Below are positions 1 through 6,594 of a stretch of 7,489 bases of DNA, piece after piece; position 1 is the first letter of the stretch; each line of letters starts with the position of its first letter. Origin of the DNA: an uncultured Armatimonadota bacterium (GTDB lineage: Bacteria > Armatimonadota > Armatimonadia > Armatimonadales > Armatimonadaceae); NCBI GenBank assembly GCA_903924445.1, contig CAIYBQ010000357.1, forward strand, positions 1-7,489. The letters are read 5' to 3'. Position numbers and translations under genes: made by a program. The notes under the pieces were generated by a model, which was not told where the DNA came from, searched no databases, and saw nothing but the letters and a program-made list of their open reading frames with translations.

Positions 1-1245
1 CGAAATTGTTCCCGCCGGGCTAATCGTCGCACGTAGGCTTAACCAAACATCCCCTGTCTGAATCTTTGCTGTCTGGCCGGAGAGGACAACCAGCTTTGGA
101 GCAGAGACGATTTTCTTTCCGTTTACAAGCTTGGCCTCAATAAGGACTTCCTTGGATGCCTTTGCCGCGTTTGGCCGCGCTTCCATCAGCACTACTTTTT
201 GTCCATCCGCAGCGCCGATGCCAGTGACGATCTTCGCACCCGCGGCTTTGCCTGCGTCAACGCGTCCAGTCTTGACAATCGTAGGGGCATTTCCATCTCC
301 GGAGGCAGTGACCGTGACGGTTGTGCCGGGCGCGATGTCAGCGACGAGCAGCCCTTGGGCATCGATAACGATGTCGGATGCATCGATCTCGACACGATTG
401 GCGGTGTCAGGAAGAGCAATCCCAGCATTCGAACCATCTGATGTGATGATTTTGATTTGCTTTTCGACCTTTGCACCCTTTGGTACATCACCGTTTAGCT
501 CAGGGATGTCAAGTGAACCATCCGCTTTGGCTTTCACACCCGTCAGCTTGCGGGTCTTGCCGTTTTCGGTAATTTCGACATCGAAGGAGCCGCTGCCATT
601 TCCGATGGCTTTGACCGAAACATTGCTGCTATGTGCCTGTGCCGCCGCCGCGCCGCTTGGGAGGATGAGAGGCTTGCCTTCGACTCTGACGGACACATTT
701 CCGTTAGGTCCTTCGGTGGTGTCGATGATTATTGGTGGATGGCCAGCGACGCCACTTGGAATCTCGATGAAACCCTTTGGTCCGGGCTTGAGTCCCGTCA
801 GCTTGCGGGTCTTGCCGTTTTCGGTGATTTCGACATCAAAGGTGCCATTGCTATTTGCAGTTGCAATGACAGTTACATTGCGCGAATGCGCTTGGGCAGC
901 CGCCGCGCCGCTTGGGAGGATGAGCGGCTTGCCTTCAACCCGAATGGCCTTACTTTGCTTTCGACCGGCAATCCCAGCTGGAGGATTCAACTCCATTAAC
1001 GCTGGTAGATCAAAGTTGCCATCGGGAGTAGCCTTGACCCCAGTGAACTTGCGGGTCTTGCCATTGTGGGTGATTTCGACATCAAAGGTGCCATCCTTGG
1101 CTGCAATTGCCTTGACCGCAACAGCATTTTGTCCTAGTGCTAGAGGAGCATCCGACTTGACCGTCTGGGCGTAACCCGCATTTGCGAGACCAAAGAGCGA
1201 AACGAGGGCGAGGTTGCCCGCGATGGTGAATGTCGTTTTCATCAT
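1..1245 (-). CDS. Exported protein with three internal repeat modules and a secretin-like segment (partial, 3' end outside window)
   Basis: The minus frame is open for 415 codons from a double ATG (1245 and 1242) to the left edge, so the C terminus is missing. AAGGA lies 4 nt before the first ATG and 7 nt before the second; the second may be the true start. Residues 1-26 form a signal peptide (MMKTTFTIAG, hydrophobic LALVSLFGL, Ala-rich cleavage area ANAGYAQ). The motif FDVEITxNGKTRK occurs at about 54, 136 and 221. VEGKPLILPSGAAAAQAH occurs at 103 and 188, with a degraded first copy near 29, giving three modules of about 82-85 residues. Residues 366-400 (EVLIEAKLVNGK, then SAPKLVVLSGQTAKI) resemble the start of the secretin beta-domain of type II/III secretion and pilus secretins, where a 'xAPxxxxLxGQxAxI' strand is typical. 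That match is from memory of the family. Function is unknown; an envelope or surface role is inferred. It lies 95 nt downstream of the 545-residue gene on the same strand. Confidence 0.85.
   Translation of the reverse strand, partial: MMKTTFTIAGNLALVSLFGLANAGYAQTVKSDAPLALGQNAVAVKAIAAKDGTFDVEITHNGKTRKFTGVKATPDGNFDLPALMELNPPAGIAGRKQSKAIRVEGKPLILPSGAAAAQAHSRNVTVIATANSNGTFDVEITENGKTRKLTGLKPGPKGFIEIPSGVAGHPPIIIDTTEGPNGNVSVRVEGKPLILPSGAAAAQAHSSNVSVKAIGNGSGSFDVEITENGKTRKLTGVKAKADGSLDIPELNGDVPKGAKVEKQIKIITSDGSNAGIALPDTANRVEIDASDIVIDAQGLLVADIAPGTTVTVTASGDGNAPTIVKTGRVDAGKAAGAKIVTGIGAADGQKVVLMEARPNAAKASKEVLIEAKLVNGKKIVSAPKLVVLSGQTAKIQTGDVWLSLRATISPAGTIS
541..1095 (-). repeat. Intragenic direct repeats of about 255 bp
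   Basis: Inside the exported repeat protein, the stretch read on the plus strand as TTGCGGGTCTTGCC plus the following GATTTCGACATC recurs at about 548, 803 and 1049. The stretch CGCCGCTTGGGAGGATGAG recurs at 651 and 906. The 548/803 and 651/906 pairs are both exactly 255 bp (85 codons) apart, so the two left-hand modules are an in-frame duplication. The third module is 246 bp away and more diverged, which points to an older duplication. Confidence 0.85.
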
Positions 1246-1340
1246 GATGTCCTTGTGTACACGTGTGGACTGCGAATGTGTTCCCGTTTTGCGTACGTTA
1301 GTAACACTGGTCAGCACAATCCACCATTGTCAATTGAATG
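1246..1340 (-). promoter_or_regulatory. Gap upstream of the repeat protein with RBS and weak promoter-like elements
   Basis: This 95-nt gap separates the stop codon of the 545-residue gene from the ATG pair of the repeat protein. On the minus strand a perfect TTGACA (1333-1328) could be a -35 box, but I see no convincing -10 box at the right spacing. Short palindromes GTGTACAC and ACACGTGT overlap between about 1254 and 1267, just upstream of the AAGGA ribosome binding site (1254-1250). No rho-independent terminator is visible, so read-through from the genes upstream is possible. Confidence 0.35.
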
Positions 1341-2978
1341 TCAGCGATTGGAAAGCTCTTTCAATCGCTTTGCACTCCACCCCTGCTTGGTTACGATTGG
1401 GACGTAGCCAACTTCCATCCCCTTTGGTGGCTTTACAAAAGCCGCTGGATCAATCGATGCCAGCTTTCCGGTTGATGGAGCAGGTAGAAATTCCTTTGTG
1501 GATTTCCATTCCCTATGGAGGAGCTCAACGCGCTTTTGCAAGGCCTCACGTTCCGCAGCGGAGAGGTCGGCATTCATCAACGCAGGCTGGTCGGCAAAAC
1601 GATACCAGTAATACGTGACTTCGCTGCCATCCCCAAGAATCCGCGTAAATGGCCCAGCCGCAGGCCCCGGAGATTTCCATGTCGAAGATGCATCATCCGG
1701 GGTGATGTACGGCTCGAGGTCACGCTGTGGCTTTGGAAATGTGGCATTGATGAGACCTGTTTCTGAAGGAACATCACCCTGTGCAACAGCAGTCCAACGC
1801 TCCTTACCTTTCGCATCTTTGCCAAGGCGATAGTACTCTGGAAGCGTCACGAGCGATTTGTTGGTCGAGACGCGGGTCGCATCCCATGAAAAACCATACG
1901 TGTTATTCGTGAGAACCTTTGGCACACCAACACCAGCGAGGTCAACATCATGCGCCTGGTCGCGCTTCTTTCCCGGGAGATAAATCTTCCAGGTGGCATA
2001 GCCGCCGGGTTTGAAGTTATGCACCGCGGATGCAGCTGGCGAAACCATCCCAGCTGACTTCACTCCACCCCCAAACCACGTCTCCACCGAATTCCAGAGC
2101 GCCTGGCGGGAGTACGCGGTCACCTGATGGATCAGAGGAGCATCCCCTCCCGGGCCTGTCGGAAAGTGCGTCGGGGCAATACGGGCAAACCATGCACCAT
2201 TTGCATCTTGGCTGACCATCGCCGGGATGTGCTGCGTTTCCATCTGAATCGCCTTGTTCGGCTCAGATGGGCGGGTATCGAGAAACTGACCAGCGACATC
2301 CGGGTTTGTTACGGATGCCTTCGACCAAAAGTACGGCGTAAAGAAAGTAACGGGTCCCTTGAAGTTGGCGGTGTTGAGAAACAGCGTCCAGCTCTGGTTG
2401 CCGGTTGGGACATTCTTGCCTGCCGTGGATGTTTTGGCAGAGGTCAGTGGAAGCGGCAGGTACCCGTAGCCAAACAGCTCCCCGCGCGTGCCTTGCTTGA
2501 GGTTTAGGCCATCCGGTGGCCAAAGGATATTTTGGCTGAGCTGGGCGATGCCATAGAGGCCCGTTGGGTTCTTCCAGTCACGCCCTTTTCCAGCACCCGG
2601 ACCGTTTGCCCATTCGCTGAAGTTGAGGGCGACGCCCCCCATGATGAACTTAGGGGTTTCGGTAGCGAAGCGTGTGTCACGCCACCAACCAAGCCCACCT
2701 TCGATGTCCGTGTAGAAGTCTTTGAGTTTCTTGCCGTCCGGCTGAGGGAACATCCACGTACCGAACAGCCCACTCTGGAATTCCTGCCCAGGATAGGTCT
2801 CGAGCAGTGGCCACGCCGCGACGTACATCGAGAAGCCCGCGTTGTACTCAGTTGGAACTTTGTCATGCGGAACGATTAGGTAGCCAGCCATTTCGGTGAG
2901 CTTTGGCTTTTGAACGAGCGGTACTTTGGTTTGCAGTCCAAAGACAGTCATCAAAGTGGCAATATAAAAAGCAGTCAT
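1341..2978 (-). CDS. Uncharacterised 545-residue protein, probably exported
   Basis: The ATG at 2978 is preceded by AGAGGA with 6-nt spacing, and the frame is open to the stop at 1341-1343. I do not recognise a named domain. The first 16 residues (MTAFYIATLMTVFGLQ) are hydrophobic but lack a basic n-region, so export is only likely. The body is rich in Trp, Pro, Gly and aromatic residues (EGGLGWWRDTRF at 93-104, NQSWTLFLNTANFKGPVTFF at 194-213, TYYWYRFADQPAL at 455-467), a composition typical of secreted beta-rich proteins. A charged helix at 472-492 leads to a conserved-looking tail: IDPAAFVKPPKGMEVGYVPIVTKQ at 509-531. No catalytic motif, CxxCH or membrane helix is seen after the N terminus. 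It follows the esterase gene by 15 nt, so the two are probably co-transcribed and may serve the same extracytoplasmic process. That functional link is inference. Confidence 0.9.
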   Translation of the reverse strand: MTAFYIATLMTVFGLQTKVPLVQKPKLTEMAGYLIVPHDKVPTEYNAGFSMYVAAWPLLETYPGQEFQSGLFGTWMFPQPDGKKLKDFYTDIEGGLGWWRDTRFATETPKFIMGGVALNFSEWANGPGAGKGRDWKNPTGLYGIAQLSQNILWPPDGLNLKQGTRGELFGYGYLPLPLTSAKTSTAGKNVPTGNQSWTLFLNTANFKGPVTFFTPYFWSKASVTNPDVAGQFLDTRPSEPNKAIQMETQHIPAMVSQDANGAWFARIAPTHFPTGPGGDAPLIHQVTAYSRQALWNSVETWFGGGVKSAGMVSPAASAVHNFKPGGYATWKIYLPGKKRDQAHDVDLAGVGVPKVLTNNTYGFSWDATRVSTNKSLVTLPEYYRLGKDAKGKERWTAVAQGDVPSETGLINATFPKPQRDLEPYITPDDASSTWKSPGPAAGPFTRILGDGSEVTYYWYRFADQPALMNADLSAAEREALQKRVELLHREWKSTKEFLPAPSTGKLASIDPAAFVKPPKGMEVGYVPIVTKQGWSAKRLKELSNR

Positions 2979-2993
2979 TCCGATTCCTCTAGC

Positions 2994-3821
2994 CTACTTC
3001 GCGTACTTACGAATGAAGTCCAACGCAAGCGTACTCGTGGCATCCTTTGCACTCAGCATCATTTTGGTGATGATTGTGATGTGCGTCCGGTCCTTGATGA
3101 GTTCAAGTGTCGCTGGAATCTTGAGCTCACCCAGCTTGGCTGTATACAACTTTGCAAGCGTATCAAGACCCGCATAATCCTGATCGGCGTACATGACAAG
3201 CGCTGGAGGACCATCCTGAGTGACATTTTTCAGCGGTGATGCAGGCTTAACCTCATCCGCCGTGCCAGGGAAAATCTTTGGGAACATCCCCGCCGGGATG
3301 TCGTAAACGCCACTAATAGGAATAATGCCCCGGATGTTCTTCGAAGATAGGTTGTGCTTCTTGAGATATTCAGGATTCGCAGCGAGGAGGCTCGTCAAGT
3401 GGCCACCAGCGGAGTGTCCCGCGACAAAAATACGGTCCGCACGCCCGCCATGCTTTGCAATATTGGCATGGGTCCACGCAAATGCGCGTGCGACATCCTC
3501 AATATGCGCCGGATGCGTAACCGCAGGGCTGAGGCGGTAGCTGATCACGACAACCCCGATGCCCTGGCTTGCGAACATTTGCCCCATATTCCCGTACATC
3601 TTGCGGTCACCCGAGCTCCACGTTCCGCCATGGATAAAGAAAACGACAGGGAAGTCCTTTAACCCCTTGGGGGTATAAATGTCGAGCTTGTGCTTCTTCG
3701 CATCGGCATCCGCGCCTTCGTAGTACGCGATGTCATTTACGACGACAACTTCTTGCTGAGCAAACACGTGAAATGCAGGCTGCGTGGCAACAATCGCTGG
3801 AACTGTGATGGGGAAAATCAT
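2994..3821 (-). CDS. Alpha/beta-hydrolase, carboxylesterase-like (BD-FAE / hormone-sensitive-lipase type)
   Basis: A 275-residue hydrolase likely to cleave ester bonds. Residues 43-63 (HKLDIYTPKG, then PVVFFI) lead into the oxyanion-hole motif HGGTW at 64-68. The nucleophile elbow is GHSAGG with Ser137. The acid is probably Asp215 (in YADQDY) and the base His247 (in DRTHITI), completing the triad. HGG plus GHSAGG is characteristic of the alpha/beta-hydrolase fold-3 and BD-FAE families, which include feruloyl, acetyl-xylan and kynurenine-formamidase-like enzymes; the exact substrate cannot be read from sequence. A GTG at 3842 would add seven residues, but AGGAG lies 8 nt before the ATG at 3821, so I use the ATG. 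The N terminus (MIFPITVPAIVATQPAFHVFAQQ) is hydrophobic and ends in an Ala/Gln stretch like a cleavage site but has no basic residue, so the signal peptide is uncertain. It is the first gene of a leftward operon, divergent from the GH30 gene. Confidence 0.93.
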   Translation of the reverse strand: MIFPITVPAIVATQPAFHVFAQQEVVVVNDIAYYEGADADAKKHKLDIYTPKGLKDFPVVFFIHGGTWSSGDRKMYGNMGQMFASQGIGVVVISYRLSPAVTHPAHIEDVARAFAWTHANIAKHGGRADRIFVAGHSAGGHLTSLLAANPEYLKKHNLSSKNIRGIIPISGVYDIPAGMFPKIFPGTADEVKPASPLKNVTQDGPPALVMYADQDYAGLDTLAKLYTAKLGELKIPATLELIKDRTHITIITKMMLSAKDATSTLALDFIRKYAK

Positions 3822-3926
3822 GGCTGAAGCTCCTAAATGCACACCGGTGGTGACTTGCCGCTACCCTATCCTGTTTATGGGGAATCTGCACAGTTTGCCT
3901 CATCTACATTCCGGTAGGATGCAAGC
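3822..3926. promoter_or_regulatory. Divergent intergenic region between esterase and GH30 genes
   Basis: This 105-nt region must hold the start signals for both directions. For the leftward esterase, AGGAG sits 8 nt before ATG 3821. For the rightward GH30 gene, TAGGA (3915-3919) sits 7 nt before ATG 3927. An 8-bp palindrome CACCGGTG (3842-3849) is present. No clear -35/-10 pair could be assigned by eye. The shared region is compatible with common control of the two genes, but this is inference. Confidence 0.45.
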
Positions 3927-5240
3927 ATGGAAATGTACCTGACAACCCCGGATCGCCAAAATCTGATGACCCGTAAAGCGGATATCCAGTGGGGAGCCCC
4001 GCAGCGCGGTGTCGCGGAAATCACCGTGGATGTCAGTAAAAAGCTCCAGCCATTTCTAGGCGTTGGCGCAGCGCTAACGGACTCATCGGCGTTTCTGCTC
4101 ACGAAATGCATGTCAGACACGGCTCGGGAAGAGACACTGCGCGCTTTGTTCAGCCCCGCACCGGGAGCAGGCTTTTCCGTCATCCGCATTTGTATGGGTG
4201 CATCGGACTTCAACCACGCCGGCAGCTATACCTACTGTGACTATCCTGACCCGTCCCTCCGTATGTTTTCCATCCACCGGGAACAGGAATGTCTGATTCC
4301 CATCATCCACGCAATCCGACGCATCAATCCAAATATCACCATCATCGCAAGCCCGTGGAGCGCACCGGCCTGGATGAAAACAAACAACTCCCTCAATGGC
4401 GGCTGGTTGGCACAGGAGCATTACGATACCTATGCGGGGTATTTCGTGAAATACATCGATGCGATGCACCACGAGGGTATAAACATCGACTACATCACGC
4501 CGCAGAACGAGCCCCGCCACAATGATGACCGCTATCCAAGCATGCGGATGGAGCCATCCGATCAGGCCCGCTTTATCGGCAAGCACCTTGGCCCCGCGCT
4601 GCGAAAGGCCAATATCCGTACGAAAATTCTCTGTTGGGACCATAACTGGGACATGATGGACTTCCCGATGGGCGTCCTCGCAAACCCGGATGCCCGTAAG
4701 TACACAGCAGGGGCGGCCTTCCATGCGTATGCCGGGGAGCCATCCGCTCAGGCGCAGGTGCAGAAAGCCTTCCCAGAGCAGGAAATCCACTTTACGGAGA
4801 GCTCTGGAGGCTTCTGGGCGACGGATTTCGGCGGGAACATCCGCTGGGACCTCACGAATCCGATTCTCGGATCAATCCGGTACGGTGCACGGACCAGCCT
4901 GAAGTGGAACCTTGTCTTAGATGAAAACCAGGGTCCGCAAAATGGCGGCTGTGACAACTGCCGGGGCATCGTGACGTACAACCGCAAGACGGGCGTTGTC
5001 ACCCGAAACGAGGAGTTTTACGCTTTCGGGCATGTGGGTGCGTTTGTGCGCCGGGGCGCACACGTCGTCGCATCCACAATAATTGATGGTAGCCCAAGCG
5101 CAGTCTTCCTGAACCAGGATGGCGGCCGGGTGCTCGTGACCTGCTCGGAAAAAGCGCGGCGCGTGCAGGTCATCGATGGCAAGCGTGCAGCACAGATAAA
5201 CATTCCAGCGGGTTCGGCGGTGACGCTTACCTGGCGCTAG
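3927..5240 (+). CDS. Glycoside hydrolase family 30 (glucosylceramidase-like beta-glycosidase)
   Basis: A complete 437-residue retaining beta-glycosidase of clan GH-A. Family signatures appear in order: FLGVGAALTDSSA (43-55), FSVIRICMGASDFN (83-96), ASPWSAPAWMKTN (141-153), TPQNEP (191-196) with acid/base Glu195, AGAAFHAYAG (261-270), and HFTESSGG (288-295) with nucleophile Glu291. The C-terminal part (about 365-437, from EFYAFGHVGAFVRRG onward) is the small beta-sandwich normal in GH30. Known GH30 members cleave beta-glucosyl, beta-xylosyl, beta-fucosyl or beta-1,6-glucan linkages; the subfamily cannot be fixed by eye. The start is supported by AGGA 7 nt upstream; a second in-frame ATG is at 3933. 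There is no signal peptide, which is unusual for a polymer-degrading GH30 and suggests action on an imported or internal glycoside, or an unrecognised export route. The divergent neighbour is an esterase, which suggests joint removal of sugar and acyl groups. Confidence 0.96.
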   Translation: MEMYLTTPDRQNLMTRKADIQWGAPQRGVAEITVDVSKKLQPFLGVGAALTDSSAFLLTKCMSDTAREETLRALFSPAPGAGFSVIRICMGASDFNHAGSYTYCDYPDPSLRMFSIHREQECLIPIIHAIRRINPNITIIASPWSAPAWMKTNNSLNGGWLAQEHYDTYAGYFVKYIDAMHHEGINIDYITPQNEPRHNDDRYPSMRMEPSDQARFIGKHLGPALRKANIRTKILCWDHNWDMMDFPMGVLANPDARKYTAGAAFHAYAGEPSAQAQVQKAFPEQEIHFTESSGGFWATDFGGNIRWDLTNPILGSIRYGARTSLKWNLVLDENQGPQNGGCDNCRGIVTYNRKTGVVTRNEEFYAFGHVGAFVRRGAHVVASTIIDGSPSAVFLNQDGGRVLVTCSEKARRVQVIDGKRAAQINIPAGSAVTLTWR

Positions 5241-5258
5241 GTAGGCTCTATACCACAA

Positions 5259-5284
5259 TGTCTTAGAGCTGAGTGCCTAAGACA
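5259..5284 (+). terminator. Inverted repeat downstream of GH30, possible terminator
   Basis: A perfect 8-bp inverted repeat TGTCTTAG / CTAAGACA encloses a 10-nt loop and begins 18 nt after the GH30 stop codon. The position fits a transcription terminator, but no T-run follows and the stem is AT-rich, so it would be a weak one. It could instead be a regulatory dyad. Confidence 0.4.
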
Positions 5285-5301
5285 AGCCGGGGGAGTGGAA
5301 T

Positions 5302-5577
5302 CTACTTCGACGTATTCATTTTTTGCATCGGGACGCCGTGGAGGGGCGGCATCAGAAGGCGGCGTTCCTCTTTATGACGGTCACTGGAGAGGACGATCAG
5401 GGATGCATTTCCAAGAAATGGAGAAAGTACACCGTTTCCAAATGCGCTAAAGGTCTTTGGATTTGCGCTGAAAATTGCGCGTGCGCCGGCGGGTGTGCCG
5501 GTCAGGGTGATGCTTTGGCCGGGGCTCCAGACGGTGAATGGATCGCCGACCCGGTCGCAGGTTTCGGATAGAAGCTA
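5302..5577 (-). pseudogene. Cytochrome P450 N-terminal remnant
   Basis: Reading leftward from the TAG at 5577-5575, the next 90 codons to the TAG at 5304-5302 encode a clear piece of a P450. It contains GDPFTVW, then SITLTGTPAGARAIFSANP, then FGNGVLSPFLGN, then DRHKEERRLLMPPLHG. This is the usual order at the start of bacterial P450s: strands beta1-1 and beta1-2, helix B/B', then the helix-C segment with the His/Arg residues that contact haem propionates. No start codon precedes it in frame before the TAG, similarity stops right after PPLHGVPM, and the I-helix, ExxR and Cys haem loop are all missing. It is therefore a non-functional fragment of about 90 of some 400-450 residues. Identification rests on family knowledge; the remnant status is read directly. 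Confidence 0.75.
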
Positions 5578-5720
5578 CCCAGGATTATTGAAGAGTTTGT
5601 CGAGCTCGAGTGGGTTGAACTTCCATCCAGCGGGGGTCCCGCGGCGTAGCGTTTCCATCCTAGGATGCTATCAGAGTCAGACGGCAGGCGATTTTGGTGG
5701 CATGGGGTGAAAATGGTTAG
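5578..5720. other. Intergenic stretch between P450 remnant and repeat array
   Basis: No gene is supported here. In the frame of the P450 remnant, upstream of its TAG, a short 27-codon reading frame starts at an ATG at 5658 (METLRRGTPAG, then WKFNPLELDKLFNN). It is not recognisably P450 and could be unrelated debris or a tiny hypothetical peptide. No ribosome binding site convinced me. Confidence 0.3.
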
Positions 5721-6130
5721 TTTCACAAAGGGTGAACATCACCCACTTTTGCGAAACCTACACAATTCACCCTCAAGCCCCTCACTACGCAAACTGACAA
5801 TCAACGCTAGCGGTCAGCGAATCTGGAAAACAGAAACGAAACCGCAACATTTCACAAAGGGTGAACATCACCCACTTTTGCGAAACCTACACAATTCTCT
5901 CTCACGCCTGCATCTACACAAACCGATAATCAACGCCAGCGGATAGCGAATCTGGAAAACAGAAAAGAAACCGCAACATTTCACAAAGTGTGAACATCAC
6001 TCACTTTTGCGGAACCCACACAATTCGCCCTCACGCCTGCCGCTACCCAAACCGATAATCAACGCCAGCGGACAGCAAATCTGGAAAACAGAAAAGAAAC
6101 CGCAACATTTCACAAAGTGTGAACATCACA
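5721..6130. repeat. 129-bp tandem repeat array, three full copies plus partial fourth
   Basis: Units begin with TTTCACAAAG at 5721, 5850, 5979 and 6108, exactly 129 bp apart, with no insertions or deletions between copies. Copies 2 and 3 are nearly identical in their right halves; copy 1 is the most diverged in the middle (about 45-100 within the unit). The fourth copy keeps only the first 23 nt, ending at TCACA (6126-6130), and then runs into the promoter region of the CxxCH gene. The strictly conserved parts are the first dozens of bases, containing the dyad GGGTGA-ACA-TCACCC or its variants, and the end CTGGAAAACAGAAA(A/C)GAAACCGCAACA. The unit is not a CRISPR (too long, no spacers) and shows no transposase. 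Function is unknown. Confidence 0.95.
5731..6130. promoter_or_regulatory. Recurring dyad GGGTGA-ACA-TCACCC in each repeat unit
   Basis: Near the start of every 129-bp unit is a short dyad with a 3-nt centre ACA. Copies 1 and 2 read GGGTGA-ACA-TCACCC (perfect 6-bp arms; flanking CAAA and TTTTG can extend pairing imperfectly). Copy 3 reads GTGTGA-ACA-TCACTC (one mismatch). Copy 4 reads TGTGA-ACA-TCACA (perfect 5-bp arms, 6118-6130). The dyad could be a protein-binding operator or an RNA hairpin. Copy 4 overlaps the possible -35 box of the downstream gene, which favours a regulatory role; this is inference. Confidence 0.5.
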
Positions 6131-6164
6131 TTCTGTGGTACGTATACGTACTAGTTTTTGGAGG
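6120..6164 (+). promoter_or_regulatory. Putative promoter, palindromic operator and RBS of the first CxxCH gene
   Basis: A possible -35 TGAACA (6120-6125) is followed after exactly 17 nt by a possible -10 TATACG (6143-6148). The -10 lies inside a perfect 14-bp palindrome GTACGTATACGTAC (6138-6151), a good position for a repressor site. GGAGG (6160-6164) is the ribosome binding site, 10 nt before ATG 6175 and 7 nt before an in-frame TTG at 6172. The promoter boxes are weak matches; the palindrome and RBS are seen directly. Confidence 0.5.
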
Positions 6165-6174
6165 ACATTGGTTG

Positions 6175-6570
6175 ATGAAGTCAAATCGCACCATCTTGCT
6201 GGCAACAGCACTCGTTAGCCTGCTTGGCACCGCCGCAGTGGCAAAGCCACCATTCGCAGAAAAGGAAGGCGTCAGCTGCAAGTACTGCCATACTCAGGCA
6301 CCGATGCGCAACTACCGCGGTAACTTCTACCACGACAACAACCTGAGCTTTGCCGGCTTCGATGATGCCGCTGAAGCAAAGAAGGCTGGCGTGGAGGTTG
6401 GACCTGAAGCATCCAGCAAGCCAAAGTCCTGGACCGCTCCTGAAGCGCCAGCAGAACCAGCAAAGCCTGAAGCTCCTGCAAAGCCTGCAAAGCCTGCAAA
6501 GCCAACCAAGCCAGCAAAGAAAGCTCCTGCTAAGCCAGCAAAGCCTGCTAAGAAGGGCGGCAAGGGTTAA
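6175..6570 (+). CDS. Exported single-CxxCH protein with Lys/Pro/Ala-rich tail
   Basis: A 131-residue protein. Residues 1-23 are a clear signal peptide (MKSNR, hydrophobic core, AVA cleavage site before KPPF). The mature N terminus KPPFAEKEG is followed by CKYCH (Cys35, Cys38, His39), a c-type haem attachment motif, then QAPMRNYRGN and LSFAGFDDAAEAKKAGV. From about residue 88 the tail is built of repeating PAKP, APAKP and PAKK units and ends in KKGGKG; it is strongly basic, disordered in character, and resembles histone-H1-like or envelope-spanning tails. The expected role is a small periplasmic or surface haem protein for electron transfer, with the tail binding acidic polymers or the cell wall; this is inference. 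The frame stays open upstream to 6007, but signal peptide and GGAGG place the start at 6175. A paralogue follows downstream. The distal haem ligand is unclear, since Met43 is absent in the paralogue. Confidence 0.92.
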   Translation: MKSNRTILLATALVSLLGTAAVAKPPFAEKEGVSCKYCHTQAPMRNYRGNFYHDNNLSFAGFDDAAEAKKAGVEVGPEASSKPKSWTAPEAPAEPAKPEAPAKPAKPAKPTKPAKKAPAKPAKPAKKGGKG

Positions 6571-6594
6571 CCCCAGCCTCACGTAACAACGTAA

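Noticed and set aside
131..1174. 347-codon plus-strand open frame
   Set aside because: It lies opposite the minus-strand repeat protein, which has a signal peptide, a ribosome binding site and meaningful repeats. The plus translation is Ser/Pro/Leu-rich with no domain and no RBS.
4113..4790. 225-codon minus-strand frame inside GH30
   Set aside because: It is antisense to a gene with full GH30 signatures and has no recognisable domain of its own.
5323..5571. 82-codon plus-strand frame with several Cys residues
   Set aside because: It is the complement of the P450 remnant; the Cys-rich look comes from GC-rich antisense codons, and there is no RBS.
5721..6130. CRISPR array
   Set aside because: The units are contiguous 129-bp repeats without unique spacers, and no cas gene is present.
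5665..6174. Reading frame running through the 129-bp repeats (43 codons per unit) into the CxxCH gene
   Set aside because: The period is a multiple of three, so the open frame is partly automatic. Substitutions between copies change amino acids freely and create a TAG at 5944-5946. The signal peptide and GGAGG place the real start at 6175.
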